A stretch of 64,000 nt of DNA from positions 4,605,855 to 4,669,854 of the forward strand of contig OZ038455.1 of assembly GCA_964036195.1 (NCBI GenBank), in the 5' to 3' direction. Both the position numbers and the translations under genes were made by a program. This document shows positions 10,052 through 21,605 of this stretch, piece by piece; within the stretch, counting starts at the first letter, position 1; the number at the start of each line of letters is the position of its first letter. This stretch comes from Sphaerolaimus hirsutus (Eukaryota > Nematoda > Chromadorea > Monhysterida > Sphaerolaimidae). The notes beneath the pieces were generated by a model. That model was not told the DNA's origin, did not search any database, and was given only the letters and a program-made list of their open reading frames with translations.

Positions 10052-11430
10052 ATGTGTACTTTAGTTTACTGTGGTGTTTCACTTTCTGGGGTTAGTGGTT
10101 TCGGCAAGTCACAGAAATGCGACGCATCGCCAGATTATTTTTATGTGAAACGTAATGGGCAAACTGAATGCAATTTTCAGCGACGCGTCGCTAGCGACGC
10201 GTGCGACGCAGAAAGTGTTGCACATAAGATGTAAACTACTGTTTTATGAATTTCATCTGAATCATGTAATTTGTGCTTGTTATAGCATGTATGTCTTATT
10301 TTGATGCTTATAATGATTGTTAATTATCATTCTGCTCATAAAGTTGTTACTTTTTGCACTTTAACAGTATGATAGTCGCATGAAACGCACCAGCAAACTG
10401 AACGACTTTTGTGACGCTTGCGACGCTACCATAACCCTGCTCAATTAAAAAAAGGCGACGCGTCGCCAGTTTACTTTTACTGTTTAACTCTAAATTAAAC
10501 CGTCGTAAATCGTCGCGAGAGTTGCCAAAAACGCTGCAAAATCGTCGCTTTTTCTTGAGTTTGACCGCGACCCCCACCGATTTCAAAGTAACTTCATTTG
10601 TCACTCGTAGGTCGGATTTGAGCCATTTTTTAACTGACATGTGCAGAAAAAAATCGCGGTTTTAATGGTGTTTTTTACAAGTCCTAACTCTTTTCCAAAA
10701 AAATTTTATGAATTTTTTAATATTTTGCCATAAATTGTGGCGACGCAGAAAAATGTATAAATTCAAACATATAGTAAACTAAAAAAGGGAATACATGTAA
10801 AAGTTCATACATATAGTAAACTTTAAAAAGGAATACATATAAGATGTTTGTAACCAACAGCTAATAATGTGAGAAATTAAATAAAAGAATATCAGGCATA
10901 GTAGAACAATTTACTAGTGCTACAAGCAGTATTTTTGTTTATATCTGCATCTTCTGACTCAAATTGACTCAGCCTGATGTTGTCCCTCCAGTGTAAATAC
11001 AAATGTACATTGACAAGAGAGAAGCCAGATAACATGGATCCAATCCCGAATGTGCCAATCCGACGGGACGTTGACGAAAGAGAAGCGCGCCCCTCAGGGA
11101 TGCAATCAAGCAGTGGATGATGACGCCCGCCGGTCATGTTGCGTGGGTGAATCCCACTGACTGCTGAATTTACAACTATGTTGAATATAAAAATCAAATT
11201 GAATAATTTCCGTTGCAGTGGCAGTTAGCATTAAAGTGGCACTGGAATGGTAAACTGATGTAACAAATACAAAAAATTCATTTTCATGCTATCTGCAACA
11301 GCTACACTACATTTTTCACTTGCAACCGGTCATGATGGTCGTTCTGTAGTACACTGTCGTTGAATGGACAATTTTCATTCACTATTCGATTTTTGGCTGA
11401 TTAATTCTTTTTTAATTGTGATTAAATCAT
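10052..11430. other. GCGACG-word region and unexplained sequence
   Basis: Scattered GCGACGC words continue to about 10750, then two direct copies of ATATAGTAAACT (about 10770-10830). At 10970-11170 a less AT-rich patch opens several short frames, none recognisable. No gene is called. Confidence 0.4.
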
Positions 11431-12023
11431 AATTTGCCAAGTCTTTCGTTTCACGCCGCGAAAAATTGTGTGATGTGTGCATCTCATGTTCCTCTTTCAT
11501 GTGTGATTTTTTTTTTCGCATTCGGGCTTTCCGTTCACATGCTAGTGATTTATTTGCGTTTAATTGAAATAAAATCATAAAAAATTGAAAGTTTATATTT
11601 CATGTCCTCCGTGTACACCAATCGATAGCGCAATGAAAACTGATAATTTAGAACATTTCAATAAACAAAAAAACATAACAGGTGATTTTATAAAAATTTA
11701 TATACACAAAAAACTGATAAATTCAATAAATAATCCAATGTTGCACTTAAAAATATTTTAAAAATTTTGACAACATCTACACAACGTACTGTACACGATG
11801 ACGCAAAAAAATTGCATGAGCAATGCTCCGTTCTTCCACAATTAGAGAAATTAGAAATTAACGTTTACAGCGTAAATTCACATCACAGGCAAACTTGAAA
11901 AAAATAAAGATGGCGGCCTAAACTCCGCCCACTTTTACTATGCGTGAATTTAGCCGGTAAACTAAAAAATTGAGTTTACCGCCAGTAAACTGAAAACGCC
12001 AGTAAACTAGTGTGCGTGGGGCC
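11431..12023. mobile_element. Dispersed ~590-bp repeat, copy 2
   Basis: Matches 1647-2237 over its whole length with only scattered substitutions and single-base indels. It ends AGTGTGCGTGGGGCC at 12023. Confidence 0.82.
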
Positions 12024-12027
12024 ATAA

Positions 12028-12408
12028 TTTAGACAAAAAGCATAAATCTGGCCAAAAAATATTTTAATATCTCTTTCCAGTCAAAAGTTACAGCACTTCA
12101 AACTTCCACCTCCAAACCAAAAATATAAATTATTGCATGAAGAACAAAGCATGCAAATCCAAAACTCTACATCTCAGCCGTTTTTCAGCCAATTTTCACC
12201 TATGAATGCTTAAAATGATCATAATGACCTGTCGATTTCATTTTTATGTTCCGATTATCTCTATGCACTGTTCTTCATGTGGTTCTTTAGTTATTTAATT
12301 ATGTGGGTTTTTTATGAGTGGGAGGCTAAAGTTTAAAGTGCTATAACTTTTGATTGGAAGAAGATATTGAAATAACTTTTGCGCCAGATTTATCCTTTTT
12401 GTCTAAAG
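12028..12408. repeat. Foldback element with TTTAGACAAAAAG ends
   Basis: The arm at 12028-12115 (TTTAGACAAAAAGCATAAAT onward) is inverted at about 12320-12408 with moderate divergence. The core is unique AT-rich sequence. Confidence 0.7.
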
Positions 12409-12527
12409 TATATGATAGCATGACAAAAAAATTTTTTTCCCATGTTCACAAACCGGGTCAAATCGGCATTCAGAATTTAGACATCACTAATCCGACCACA
12501 AAAATTGAATCTGCAGGTGGTCCTGAT

Positions 12528-12706
12528 TAATGATGGAAAAGCGCCGTGGCGCTGGCGCCTGGCGCTAGCGCCAAAGCAAAAAGCGCCATGGCGCTTTTGG
12601 CCCTTGGCGCTAAAACGCTCTGGCGCCATTGGCGCTTGGCGCCATTTTCTGGTGGCGCTATTGGCGCCTGGCGCTGGCATTTTTAATGGTGCCAAAAAAG
12701 CGCCAA
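12528..12706. mobile_element. GGCGCC element (family III), far end missing
   Basis: Starts TAATGATGGAAAAGCGCC after GTCCTGAT, the inverse of ATCAGGAC. The flank at 12440-12527 is the inverse of 9816-9905. It ends within GCGCC words at about 12706. Confidence 0.75.
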
Positions 12707-12802
12707 CCGTGATTAGAAAAATGGTTATATTGATTGCAGTGAAAATTCACAATCCAGTTGTGCAATTTTGAGTACAACTGAATAAATACTGATAAATATA
12801 GG

Positions 12803-13426
12803 TAAAGTCGGCGGACATTTCATCCTACAAAATCGGAGAGTTAGAATTTGCTTGTGAATAGAGCGAACAACAAAACTTGTGTCTCACGCGGGCGCTAGAA
12901 ATTAAAAAAGAAAATCATATTAAAAGAAAAATGGACGTTTCGCTGCGTCAGTGCGTGCCACGCCCTAGTTATCTACATTTTCAACGTTGCTCGTAAAGAA
13001 TTTGACCGTTCAAACTACCGTTTTACCGTTCAAACTACCGTTTTTGTTTTTATTTTATTTTTCATTCGTTGGCTCCGTTCCAACAGAAGAGAACTTGGCA
13101 GCCGGCCAAAATTTCGAAATCCGCTATTAATATGAATAAAAAAGGGTCACAATAGCTATATAACCATGTATACAAACAAAAATAGCGATTATGAAGGTGG
13201 AAATTGGCAAAGCGAAGCAAATTTTAACGATTTTTAGCTAACTCTCAGTTTTCACTCTCATTTGTATAATATGCAACTGGTAACTGGGATGAGAGCCAAG
13301 TTTTCATACGTGACCCGACCTATTCTTATCGTTAAGATATTGCGTCACAATACCTAATGCCGTCATGCACTCTCCACTGGAGAGACTGACGCAAATGTTT
13401 GTAGGGCGATACGTCTACCGACTTTA
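12803..13426. mobile_element. Tc1/mariner-like MITE
   Basis: TAAAGTCGGCGGAC at 12803 is inverted as GTCTACCGACTTTA at 13426 with one mismatch. TA dinucleotides at both edges fit TA-target insertion. The interior is non-coding. A right-hand fragment of the same family lies at 2303-2564. Confidence 0.75.
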
Positions 13427-13429
13427 AGT

Positions 13430-14250
13430 CAACGATGGCAAAAACACAGAAATTGAACACAGAAACTCAATGAGTTTCTGTGTTTTTGTTTTACACAGAA
13501 ACACGGAAACTCAATAATTTGAAAAAACTCAAAACTCAAATGATTTTTTCATTGGAGAACACGGAAACACAGAAACACGGAAACACATAAAAGTTTTTTT
13601 TAGTTTTTTTCTTGGATTTGAGGATTTGAGGAATACTGCTGTAATCGACTGAACAACATAAGGAATGTGCATTTGATCAGGGGTCTCCAGTAATTTGGTC
13701 TCGATGGATAGCAATATTTCTGGCTGGTGATAGGTAGTGTGATAGATCAATAGATTGCTGGCCGATTTGGGGGCTACACCCAGCCCTCCCCCCATTGAAG
13801 ACCCCTGCATTTGATTTTGTTGACCATGTAGACATGTTGTTGATTTTTGTGGTGCTTTTTCCTACATTTGAATGATAGGGGGTTGGTACAGTGATGTTTA
13901 TATAATATCAATCACAGTCCATGTAAAATTTCATGTGAAGTGCAAACAGTAAAGTAAAATGTCATCAAAAATCCCAAATGCCCAGTTGAAAAATAAAATT
14001 TGACATTTTACATTTTTCAGCACATCTTTCAGGGTCTTCTGGTGCCACCTGTACATGCACAAAGTAATTTTCATGAGAAAACCAGTGTTTTTGCATTGAA
14101 ACACTGTATTTGGGCAAAAACTTGCATTTTATGAAAAAACTTGAGTTTTTACCAAAAACACAGAAATAAAAACAGAGTTACTCAGGTTTTTTATTGAGAA
14201 AAAACTCAAAACACAGGAAGTGTTTTTTCTGGAGAACTTACCCATCGTTG
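13430..14250. mobile_element. hAT-like CAACGATGG element, CACAGAAACAC word type
   Basis: Left end CAACGATGGCAAAAACA, right end CCCATCGTTG. Perfect 8-bp target duplication CTTTAAGT at 13422-13429 and 14251-14258. Both ends are arrays of AAACACAGAAAC or its inverse; the core (about 13620-14060) is unique. It inserted at the very edge of the Tc1-like MITE. Confidence 0.92.
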
Positions 14251-14324
14251 CTTTAAGTAAGGGTGTTAGGAGACATAAATATTTATTAAATATTGATTAG
14301 GTAATATTTGGGGTCAAAATTATA

Positions 14325-14570
14325 TACCGTATTTCCTTCCTCATTATCCCACCCTTGAAATAACCCCCTCGAAATACCACCCGTTTTTAATAACGTACAT
14401 CATGTATGCAATGTGCATGATGTATTATTTGCTGCCAATTTCCGTCGCAGATACATATAAAGTAGTTTGCATATGTATATATGCATATACCGTATTTCCT
14501 CGAAATATTCCCCTTTGAATTAATTAAAAATAAACCCCCATGGGGGTAATCCGAGGGGATTTTAACAATG
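14325..14570. mobile_element. Family IV fragments
   Basis: Two TACCGTATTTCC starts (14325 and 14488) in tandem with CGAAATACC-type words; the second runs into GGGGGTAATCCGAGGGG. No clean right terminus is seen. Confidence 0.6.
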
Positions 14571-14679
14571 TAAAAACATTGTAGTGGTTGATTGAACTTC
14601 AATGGCGGAAGTTCAATCGACTACTACGACATCAGTGGTGCGGTGCCGGTGCGTCAAACGACGTACAGGAAAAATTTTT

Positions 14680-14854
14680 TTGGCGCTGGCGCTATTGGCG
14701 CTTGGCGCCATCAGTCTTTGGCGCCATTGGCGCTTGGCGCTGAGGTTCAGCAAAGCGCCATGGCGCTTTTGGCGCTTGGCGCTATTTTGCTCTGGCGCCA
14801 TTGGCGCTTGGCGCTGGGGGTCAGAAAAGCGCCATGGCGCTTTTTCCATCACTA
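14680..14854. mobile_element. GGCGCC element (family III), left end missing
   Basis: Array beginning TTTTTTTGGCGCTGGCGC, as in the 9538 copy, and ending TTTTTCCATCACTA. It is followed by GTCCTGAT, so in inverse orientation it sits at the same ATCAGGAC site as the 8457 copy. Confidence 0.8.
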
Positions 14855-15076
14855 GTCCTGATCATTTTATGTGTTGAATGATCCGAATCAGCCCAGAAAT
14901 GGCCCAGTTATTAAGCTTCAAAGTCAATGTGCAGATCATCTGTGCAAAATGACCACCTTTTTATAGACCCCCTTATCTCGGGACTGGGGGATTATTCGAG
15001 CAAACCAAAACAATTCATCATAGCCCAGACCCCAAACCCCAACATACTCGAACGGCATCAAAATCGGCCAATGTAA
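14855..15076 (-). repeat. Parental repeat B: natural empty site
   Basis: In inverse orientation this is the 6684-8456 repeat without the two hAT-like insertions. The junction words GGTCTGGGCTATGATGAATT and CTTTGAAGCTT are each present once. Confidence 0.85.
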
Positions 15077-15108
15077 ATACAACAGGATGGGACGCATGCA
15101 TGTATGTG

Positions 15109-15522
15109 TACCGTATTACCTCGAAATACCCCCAGGGTGTTTATTATTTCGCCAGCAAAATTTGAGGGGGGGGATAATTCGAGGGGGGGGTCTATTATTT
15201 CGCCAGAAATTTTCGGAAATGCCCCATACGCAGACGTATAAAAATTGAACAATTACGTAGATGTATATGTGTTTATAGGTATATATAACTGTATATCCAC
15301 ATAAGCCCATCCCTAACGTCACTTGATCATCACTTTTAACGTGTGTTATGCAGTGTACAGATCACAAACTGTGGTATTTGTCATGTACGTTCTCTTTACA
15401 CTCAATTTTAGGGGGGGGGTATTTCGAGGGGGGTTTATTATTTCCTCAGCCGAATTTTAGGGGGGGTATTTCGAGGGGGGGGGGTTAATTCAAGGGGGGG
15501 GATAATTCGAGGTAATACGGTA
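15109..15522. mobile_element. Family IV element, complete
   Basis: TACCGTATTACCTCGAAATA at the left and TCGAGGTAATACGGTA at the right. The core matches that of 44159-45008 (CCCATACGCAGACGTA and AACGTCACTT) and lacks the nested insertion present there. Confidence 0.87.
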
Positions 15523-16321
15523 TGTGAAACCGCAAAAAATTAAACTTATTTAGTTTACAACAAATACTATCACATCAATTCAAAATATATTTTTTTGGTT
15601 CCAATCATTCCAGGGGTTAGTGGATTTGGACCCCCCCCCCCCCCCCAAGGGTTCATATAGATCAGTGACATAATCAGGATTATTGGGTGGGGGCTGCTTG
15701 TTTATGGAGGCTAGCGAACAGCCTCCTAAAATTTTAACCTCAATGGTGATGAAATGACACTAAGATGGGTGTCTAACCTTTGCAATATCCCAGATGCATC
15801 TGACTCAAGACTGCCAACAATAGGTAGCATAATGATGTAACAGATTCCATTCGTAGCATATTCTGAAGAATAGTATAATGTTGGATTATTAGACATTATT
15901 AGAAAAAAAACATATTTATTAATGCAATGCATTTCTTTTAACACCCCTAACACCTAAGTCCCCAGTCAATCCCATTTTCTGTACACAGTGGTGGGTAAAA
16001 AGATACATTATGCTTAGATATTTTACTATGAAAAAAGTTCGGTAATTTTTCATTCTCCAAGTGCCAATAGCGGTGGCGCCACAGCAAAACAAGCTCTTTA
16101 AGAGCTGTTTTTGCTTTGGCACTAGCACCAAGTGCCAGTGTCATGGCTAGTGATGGAGAAAGCGTCAAGGTTTTGAAAGGTGCCGTATTACTATTTTTCT
16201 GATGGTGACTCAAGCCATAAAACTCACCTTATTGTGAATATTACCTACCGTGTTTCCTCGAAATACCCCTCTTGATTTACAGTCAATGTAGTCTAAAAAG
16301 TACAGTCAATGTAGTCTAAAA
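15523..16321. other. No recognised gene; degenerate GGCGCC patch and short tandem repeat
   Basis: Holds a C14 run at about 15631-15646, a decayed GGCGCC-family patch with TAGTGATGGAGAAAGCG at 16062-16185, a family IV left end at about 16247, and a tandem repeat of AGTCAATGTAGTCTAAAAAG at about 16280-16325. Confidence 0.5.
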
Positions 16322-16621
16322 AGTCTCAAATACACTCATTTAAACTGGTTTGCCGCACGGCACAATGGGCTTCGCGATCATGTGAATACAGGTAGAAAAT
16401 TATGTTTAGCATGTAGCACTGAAAATTGCAAAATACCTAGCAGTGTGACCCATATACTATATACATGCCAAAACTTAGACAGAATGCGAAATGACATTGC
16501 CACTCTTAAATGTGTGTATAACTGTGCATCTAAATATGACTTGCTTGGTGGAAATGTTTGTAGCAGACACAGAGATTTGATAGATAAGTTGGTTTGCACT
16601 GGGTTTTACTTTCGTGGATAG
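16322..16621 (+). pseudogene. Non-LTR retrotransposon reverse transcriptase, C-terminal fragment
   Basis: In the frame ending with TAG at 16619-16621 the fragment reads LNWFAARHNGLRDHVNTGRK, then a zinc-knuckle-like block C-L-A-C ... T-H-I-L-Y-T-C followed by QNLDRMRND. This CCHC arrangement (C-x2-C, H-x4-C) near the end of the protein is typical of the domain downstream of the reverse transcriptase of many LINEs. The polymerase and endonuclease domains are absent, so this is a 5'-truncated copy, the usual result of target-primed reverse transcription. About 190 bases of 3' UTR follow, with AATAAA at 16796-16801 and an A-rich end. The clade cannot be decided from this fragment. Confidence 0.65.
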
Positions 16622-16812
16622 CGCTGGTAATTGAATGCTGCTGTAAATTGTAAATGAGTGCTGAGTATCACTATCACCTAAGTCTGAATAATACTCAGTC
16701 GGGGTGATTGTATATATATTCGTGCAATGTCATTTGACATTTACAGCAGTATGTTTGCATGGGCAATGCTGTGACATCGATGTGATGATTTACAGAATAA
16801 AGACAAAAAAAT
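16622..16812 (+). mobile_element. LINE 3' UTR and A-rich tail
   Basis: Non-coding sequence after the reverse transcriptase stop, with AATAAAGACAAAAAAA at its end. It marks the probable 3' boundary of the truncated LINE. Confidence 0.5.
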
Positions 16813-17033
16813 TTCACTTTAAATAATATGTTAAAATTGCATTAGATAAAAATTTGTAAACAAATCAATTACATGTATGTGATAATTAAACTTCTAAAGA
16901 GAAAACCCCCAAATTTTTCAGATCATGGAATGAGCATCATTTTCCAGGTCATAAATCACTTTGGATTTGGGTGGTGTGCCATTGGCAGAATGCTTGATAA
17001 CAAAGGGTGATTGAAGTGATGTTAGGTGACATT

Positions 17034-17179
17034 CTTTATGTTTTTGTTGACATTTATTTATTTCCCATATACTGTATCCTGTGCGGAAGGACCAGACCTA
17101 ATCTTGGCTGTCCCTTATGTATGAGTAAAATTGCTTGTACGTTGATCTGCTCTACCTTTAATTAAATTAAATTAAATTA
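17034..17179 (+). mobile_element. Probable second LINE 3' end with ATTAA tail
   Basis: Sequence resembling a retroposon 3' end (GGACCAGACCTAATCTTGG, then CTGCTCTACCTTTA) runs directly into four to five tandem ATTAA units at 17158-17179. Simple tandem tails of this kind are common on LINEs. No coding part is present. Confidence 0.45.
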
Positions 17180-17510
17180 CGCCCCCCCCCCCTCTAAATA
17201 CCCCAAGCGTTTTTGTGCTGGAAAAACCCTCGAAATACCCCCGTCTGAATTTACCTATGTACATATTTATGTCATATACATAATTTATAGGAAAATATTT
17301 ATATTGCTCGCAGATTTCATCGCAGCTGTACCGACGTACTAGTTTGTGTAGCCATGCACGTGGTAATGTCCAAATATTTGGACACATTGATGCTGGTTTT
17401 GGGTACATAAAAGCGTACTCTTAATTATGAATTTCACGAAAATTTCTGACGAACTAATGAAACCCCCCTCAAATAATCCTAACCCCAGAATAAGCCATCC
17501 GCTCGAAGTA
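17180..17510. mobile_element. Family IV, decayed copy
   Basis: CTCTAAATACCCC and CTCGAAATACCCCC at the left, then a core ending AATTTCTGACGAACTAATGA before AAACCCCCCTC. The terminal TACCGTATT is lost. Confidence 0.6.
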
Positions 17511-17768
17511 TTTCATGCACATGCAGTGCATTGTAAATAGGTAATCAATTATGTAATGACTGTGACAAAATCATTTAAAATTGACATCTTTCCAATTGCC
17601 ATATTTGATTATTTACAGTTTATGTGATATAAATGAATCAACATGAACCCAAACTTGCAATGGTGAATAATTCCAAAGGTGTAAGTGTTGAATATCACCT
17701 AAATGACATCATTCAGCAGAAACAAAACAGTTTAATATGGCCAAATATAACCATGCATCCCGGAATCT

Positions 17769-17975
17769 TGGCGCCAATTCTGGCGTCATCCAAAACAATG
17801 GCACCGGGCGCCAAATTGGCGCCGGGCGCCAAATTGGCGCCAGGCGCCAAGGGCGCCATTCAAAATAATGGCGACAGCTCCAGATGGCGCCACAGATAAG
17901 GACGCCAAGCGCCAATGGCGCCATGGCGCTGGCGCCATTAAAAGGCGCCAGCGCCATGGCGCCATTCCATCACTA
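17769..17975. mobile_element. GGCGCC element (family III), left end unclear
   Basis: Tandem GGCGCCAAATTGGCGCC units, ending GCGCCATTCCATCACTA at 17975. A matching left terminus is not seen. Confidence 0.75.
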
Positions 17976-18057
17976 GTTGACACTGTGTTTACGTAATTGC
18001 ATCGCGCGGCCATTATCTGTGATGCTACAGAAATCCTGCTTCTTTTACTACAGTACG

Positions 18058-19125
18058 TAGGGATGGCCAAGGTTTTTTTCAAACGTTTTTTTTAAAAAAA
18101 ACAACGTTTTATTTAAAAAGAACCCAACCATTGAAACGATTTTTTTAAATAAAAAAACCTTGACCAAAATTTTTAATACTAAGCACTACCGTATTTCTCC
18201 GAGTATAATTCCCCGGGCACTATACAAATTTGGGGGCTTTTTGCCAACACTTTATAAGTGCTGTGCATAGTGCCCAGGCACTATGCAATTCACCCAACGA
18301 TGCATGACTTGAATGTGAAAGTGAAAACCGTGGCACTCAACCAGACGCGCGCCGCAATGCACCACTTTTAGTTTCTTTCATCTTTATGCGACAACAGGCG
18401 CCAGCAAGCTAAAACTTCCGCTTTGTTCCGGTATTCTGCTCTGTTTGCCAAATATTTTTTGTCCATTGCATAGGTCCCGGGCACTATGCATGGAACTTTT
18501 TGCAATGTATAGTGCCCTGGGCACTATGATCGAGGGGGAGTTATACTCGGAGACATACGGTAGGTATTTTGCAATTTTTTGTGTGCAAGCGCGCAATTTC
18601 ATATGCACATTACTATTTGTAGTTGTTTTGCATTGGTTTTGCGGCATTTTTAGTGTAAAAGCTTCCATTTGTTTGTGCTATTGTTTCATAATAAGCCACA
18701 ATATGCTAGTGTAGTATATAATATACACCCAATGCACCCCCACATATGTACTTGTACAGTGTGAAACACCACTGCCGATGTGTTAGCCTGCTCCTATAAC
18801 CTTATTTAAGCACTTTTCCATGCCCAACTTCACTTCAACTTGCACAAATCATACACAATAAGTTGATGTAAAATGGATATTTTTGACAGAAATCACCATT
18901 TATAATGCTATCCTATGACTCCACAGCCATTCTATGGCTATATATAACACCACAAAGTACTGTCACCTGTCTGATTTAGCTGTATATGTTGACTCATGGC
19001 CATATCTGGGAGCTTTTGAAAAAACGGTTTTATTTTAAAATAAAACCCTGTTTTTTGGAAAAAAAAACGGTTTTTTATTTTTTTTTAAACCTGTCGTTGA
19101 AAAAAACGTTTTTTGGCCATCCTTA
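18058..19125. mobile_element. hAT-like TAGGGATGGCCAA element
   Basis: Left end TAGGGATGGCCAAGG, right end TTTTTGGCCATCCTTA. The flanking 8-mers ACAGTACG and CTAGTACA share five consecutive bases, as an eroded target duplication. Both ends are AAACGTTTTATTTAAAA word arrays. A complete family IV element is nested at 18187-18562. Confidence 0.75.
18187..18562. mobile_element. Family IV variant nested in hAT-like element
   Basis: TACCGTATTTCTCCGAGTAT at the left and ATACTCGGAGACATACGGTA at the right. The interior repeats the word GGGCACTATGCA (CCCGGGCACTATAC), a different word from other family IV copies. Confidence 0.85.
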
Positions 19126-19434
19126 CTAGTACATATAAAACGCAAATGGTAACTTTGACGTGAGCCAAATTCATACATACTTCTCTCGATGAATTTGTAG
19201 GTTTTGCTACTTTAAGATTCCATGTTAAGACCTTACAATCCGACTTTCTATAATGATTTGTCTATCAAACTCATATCGTTCTCGCATAAAAAGTCAGATT
19301 GAATCAAATGTATCCTGAACTGGAACTAATGGAATCACAACATTCATATTCAAATTAAAAACATATGTCATTGGTAACCAAGGACCGAATCACTGACTCG
19401 TTTCATGCCTGCCGAGTTTACCATGTGTAAAGAC
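19126..19434. other. No recognised gene
   Basis: Single-copy-looking AT-rich sequence between two hAT-like elements. No open frame of note. Confidence 0.4.
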
Positions 19435-20455
19435 TAACGATGGCAAAAAAAGATTTGAAAATGCGAAAACATTTTCGAATTTTTGAATTTTTTCAGAATT
19501 TTCGAATTTTTATTTCGCCCCTAGTAAAAACACTAAAATTCGATTTATTTTTCAAAAAATTCAAAAATTCGAAAATAGTTTTCGAATTTTTCAGTCAATT
19601 CAAGGCAACAAAACGCACTCTTACGTTCAACGTGCTATATAAATCGACAATTGATACGCGGCGCGTATAAAAAAGCGAAACGTAAGAAACAAACGTTGAA
19701 ATGTAATCTGCGGTGGAAGATGCAGAACACATGCCAAAACAACTGACTGTGTTGTGTTACAACAGACGTGTCTATAGAGTCTTATAAATGGCAGTTTTTG
19801 TTGCATTTTTTGACATCTGTGTTACTTACAAACAACAATTTAGTACTGGAATTTTGAAAAATTTCAAGCAAAATAATAACCCCCCTCAAAATACACACCC
19901 TCGTTTAACCCCACCTCCAAGTTTCCACTCTGAAAAAATAAACCTGGGGGGGGCAGCCAGCAGGGGGGTTAATTCAAGGTAATACGGTATTTGATACCAA
20001 TTTTTTTATGCCGATATTTTATTTGATGTAAATTTTTCAATTGTTCTTGTTATTGCCTTCGCTGTGTTGGTGAATAAAATGTGCCAATGTGTGAATTAAA
20101 TGAAGAAGCAGCACACTGGTTTGAATAACTCCTTCCGCTTCCACCATTTTTAATGCTAAATTATGGTAAAAATAAGGTTGTTAAAACTGAGCAGAAACTT
20201 GAAGACAGTCCAAATTCTATGTTTTAAGCTTAATATTCAATATTTTACCAAAAAGATTCGAAAATTATTTGAAAAAATTCAAAAACTAGCCAAAAAAATT
20301 CAAAAATTGCCAAAAAAGATTCAAAAATTCGAAATTCGAAAATTAAATTCAAAATTTGAAAATTAGTTTGAAGAAAAATTCGAAAATTCAAAAATTCATT
20401 TCAGAAAAAACACTTAAAAATTTAAATACTTTTTTTCGACTGTTTGCCATCGTTA
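19435..20455. mobile_element. hAT-like TAACGATGGCAAA element, TTCGAATTTTTGAA word type
   Basis: Ends TAACGATGGCAAA and TTTGCCATCGTTA; target duplication GTAAAGAC (19427-19434) and GTTAAGAC (20456-20463) with seven of eight matching. The subterminal words are AATTTTTCGAA types. A truncated family IV element sits inside at about 19755-19989. Its TIR is close to that of 13430-14250, but the words differ. Confidence 0.87.
19755..19989. mobile_element. Truncated family IV element, nested
   Basis: The core GTCTTATAAATGGCAGTTTT matches 58710-58740. The right end is TCAAGGTAATACGGTA. The left half is missing. Confidence 0.7.
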
Positions 20456-20456
20456 G

Positions 20457-21277
20457 TTAAGACTCGCTTTGCATAACAACCAAACCTGCTGTCACAAAAA
20501 ATTTTTTGGCTTTTTTTATTGTGGATTTGGAATCTATGTAAGTACGTATATTTTATGTACATATATAGAAACTCAAAATTTTCTTCCATATAAATATATA
20601 TCTGGAAATGTCATCTTCCTACTGAAAAAAATTGATCAAAGTCAAAAGTTATCATTTTTCAGGCTGTTTTTTTTTGGAAATTCATAACTTTTGCATGACT
20701 TCATCTATCAGATTAGTATTTTGGATTTTTGTCATAATAGTTTTGGAGATAAATTGGCCCATACAAACAAACTTCATCAGACTTTTTTATCCCACTGAAA
20801 ATCATGGCTGAAATTTTGAAAATGGAACCAAATTTTCAGTTTTGAAGTGAAAGCTTAGCAAATTATACAAAAACTGTGCTCGATTGCATAGTTTAATTCA
20901 AAAAAATAAAATCAAAAACGATGCCTGCACTATTTTCCACAGCAGTTTGAAACAGCCCGACACCCATTTCTACATCACAGACAATCCCACTCTGAAGACT
21001 CATATGCAGTTTTATTAAACATGTTTATATCATAAACTTTTTTCGTTTATTTTTTCATGGTTTTTCATTTGTTCATCTCCATCTTTTATAAAACATAATT
21101 TGGAAGGGTGCTGTCATACAAAAATGCACTTTTAAGTACCAAATTCTGACACCCCTTTTGATCATGGATTTGGAATCTACACATGTAGATTCCAAATCCA
21201 TGATAAAAAATGCAAAAGAAATTTTTGTGCAAAACAGGGAATGGGCATGTTTGGTTCTTAGGCAAAGCGAGTCTTAA
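20457..21277. mobile_element. piggyBac-like MITE with TTAA flanks
   Basis: TTAA followed by GACTCGCTTTGC at 20457-20472, and GCAAAGCGAGTC followed by TTAA at 21262-21277. The inverted arms extend about 100 bp with divergence (GTGGATTTGGAATCTA on both sides). The TTAA target and matching TIRs fit piggyBac. The interior is non-coding. Confidence 0.75.
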
Positions 21278-21329
21278 GCCGGAATTAGAGCTCAGCATCG
21301 ATTCGACGTGAAATGATGACGTGAAATGA

Positions 21330-21605
21330 CCAGACTGACCGTGACGGAACCGCTTTAAGGCATAAACGCGTTACGCGCTGCCTTAAAGGGTTTACCAATC
21401 GCAAGCGCGCAGTGGCACATGCATGTGCGCATTTCTACTCGCGGAAACACTCGCTTAAAGGGGTTCCCAAATTATAAACACGCAGTCGCGCGCGGCGCTA
21501 AAGTGTTTGCCATTTATCAACGCGCTACTAAAGGGTTTCCATGACCGCAAGCGCCTTAAGAAAATATAAACGCGTTGGGAATCGCGCGTGCACAATATGA
21601 GCAAT
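21330..21605. mobile_element. CTTTAAGCGCG word-array element (family VI)
   Basis: Starts near GTGACGGAACCGCTTTAAGG and ends near CGTTGGGAATCGCG. The interior repeats AAACGCG, CTAAAGGGTTTCC and GCAAGCGCGCAG in both orientations. A second copy lies at 30455-30750. Confidence 0.65.

Noticed and set aside
13529-13810. 93-codon minus-strand frame
   Set aside because: Lies inside the hAT-like element, partly word array, with no recognisable domain.
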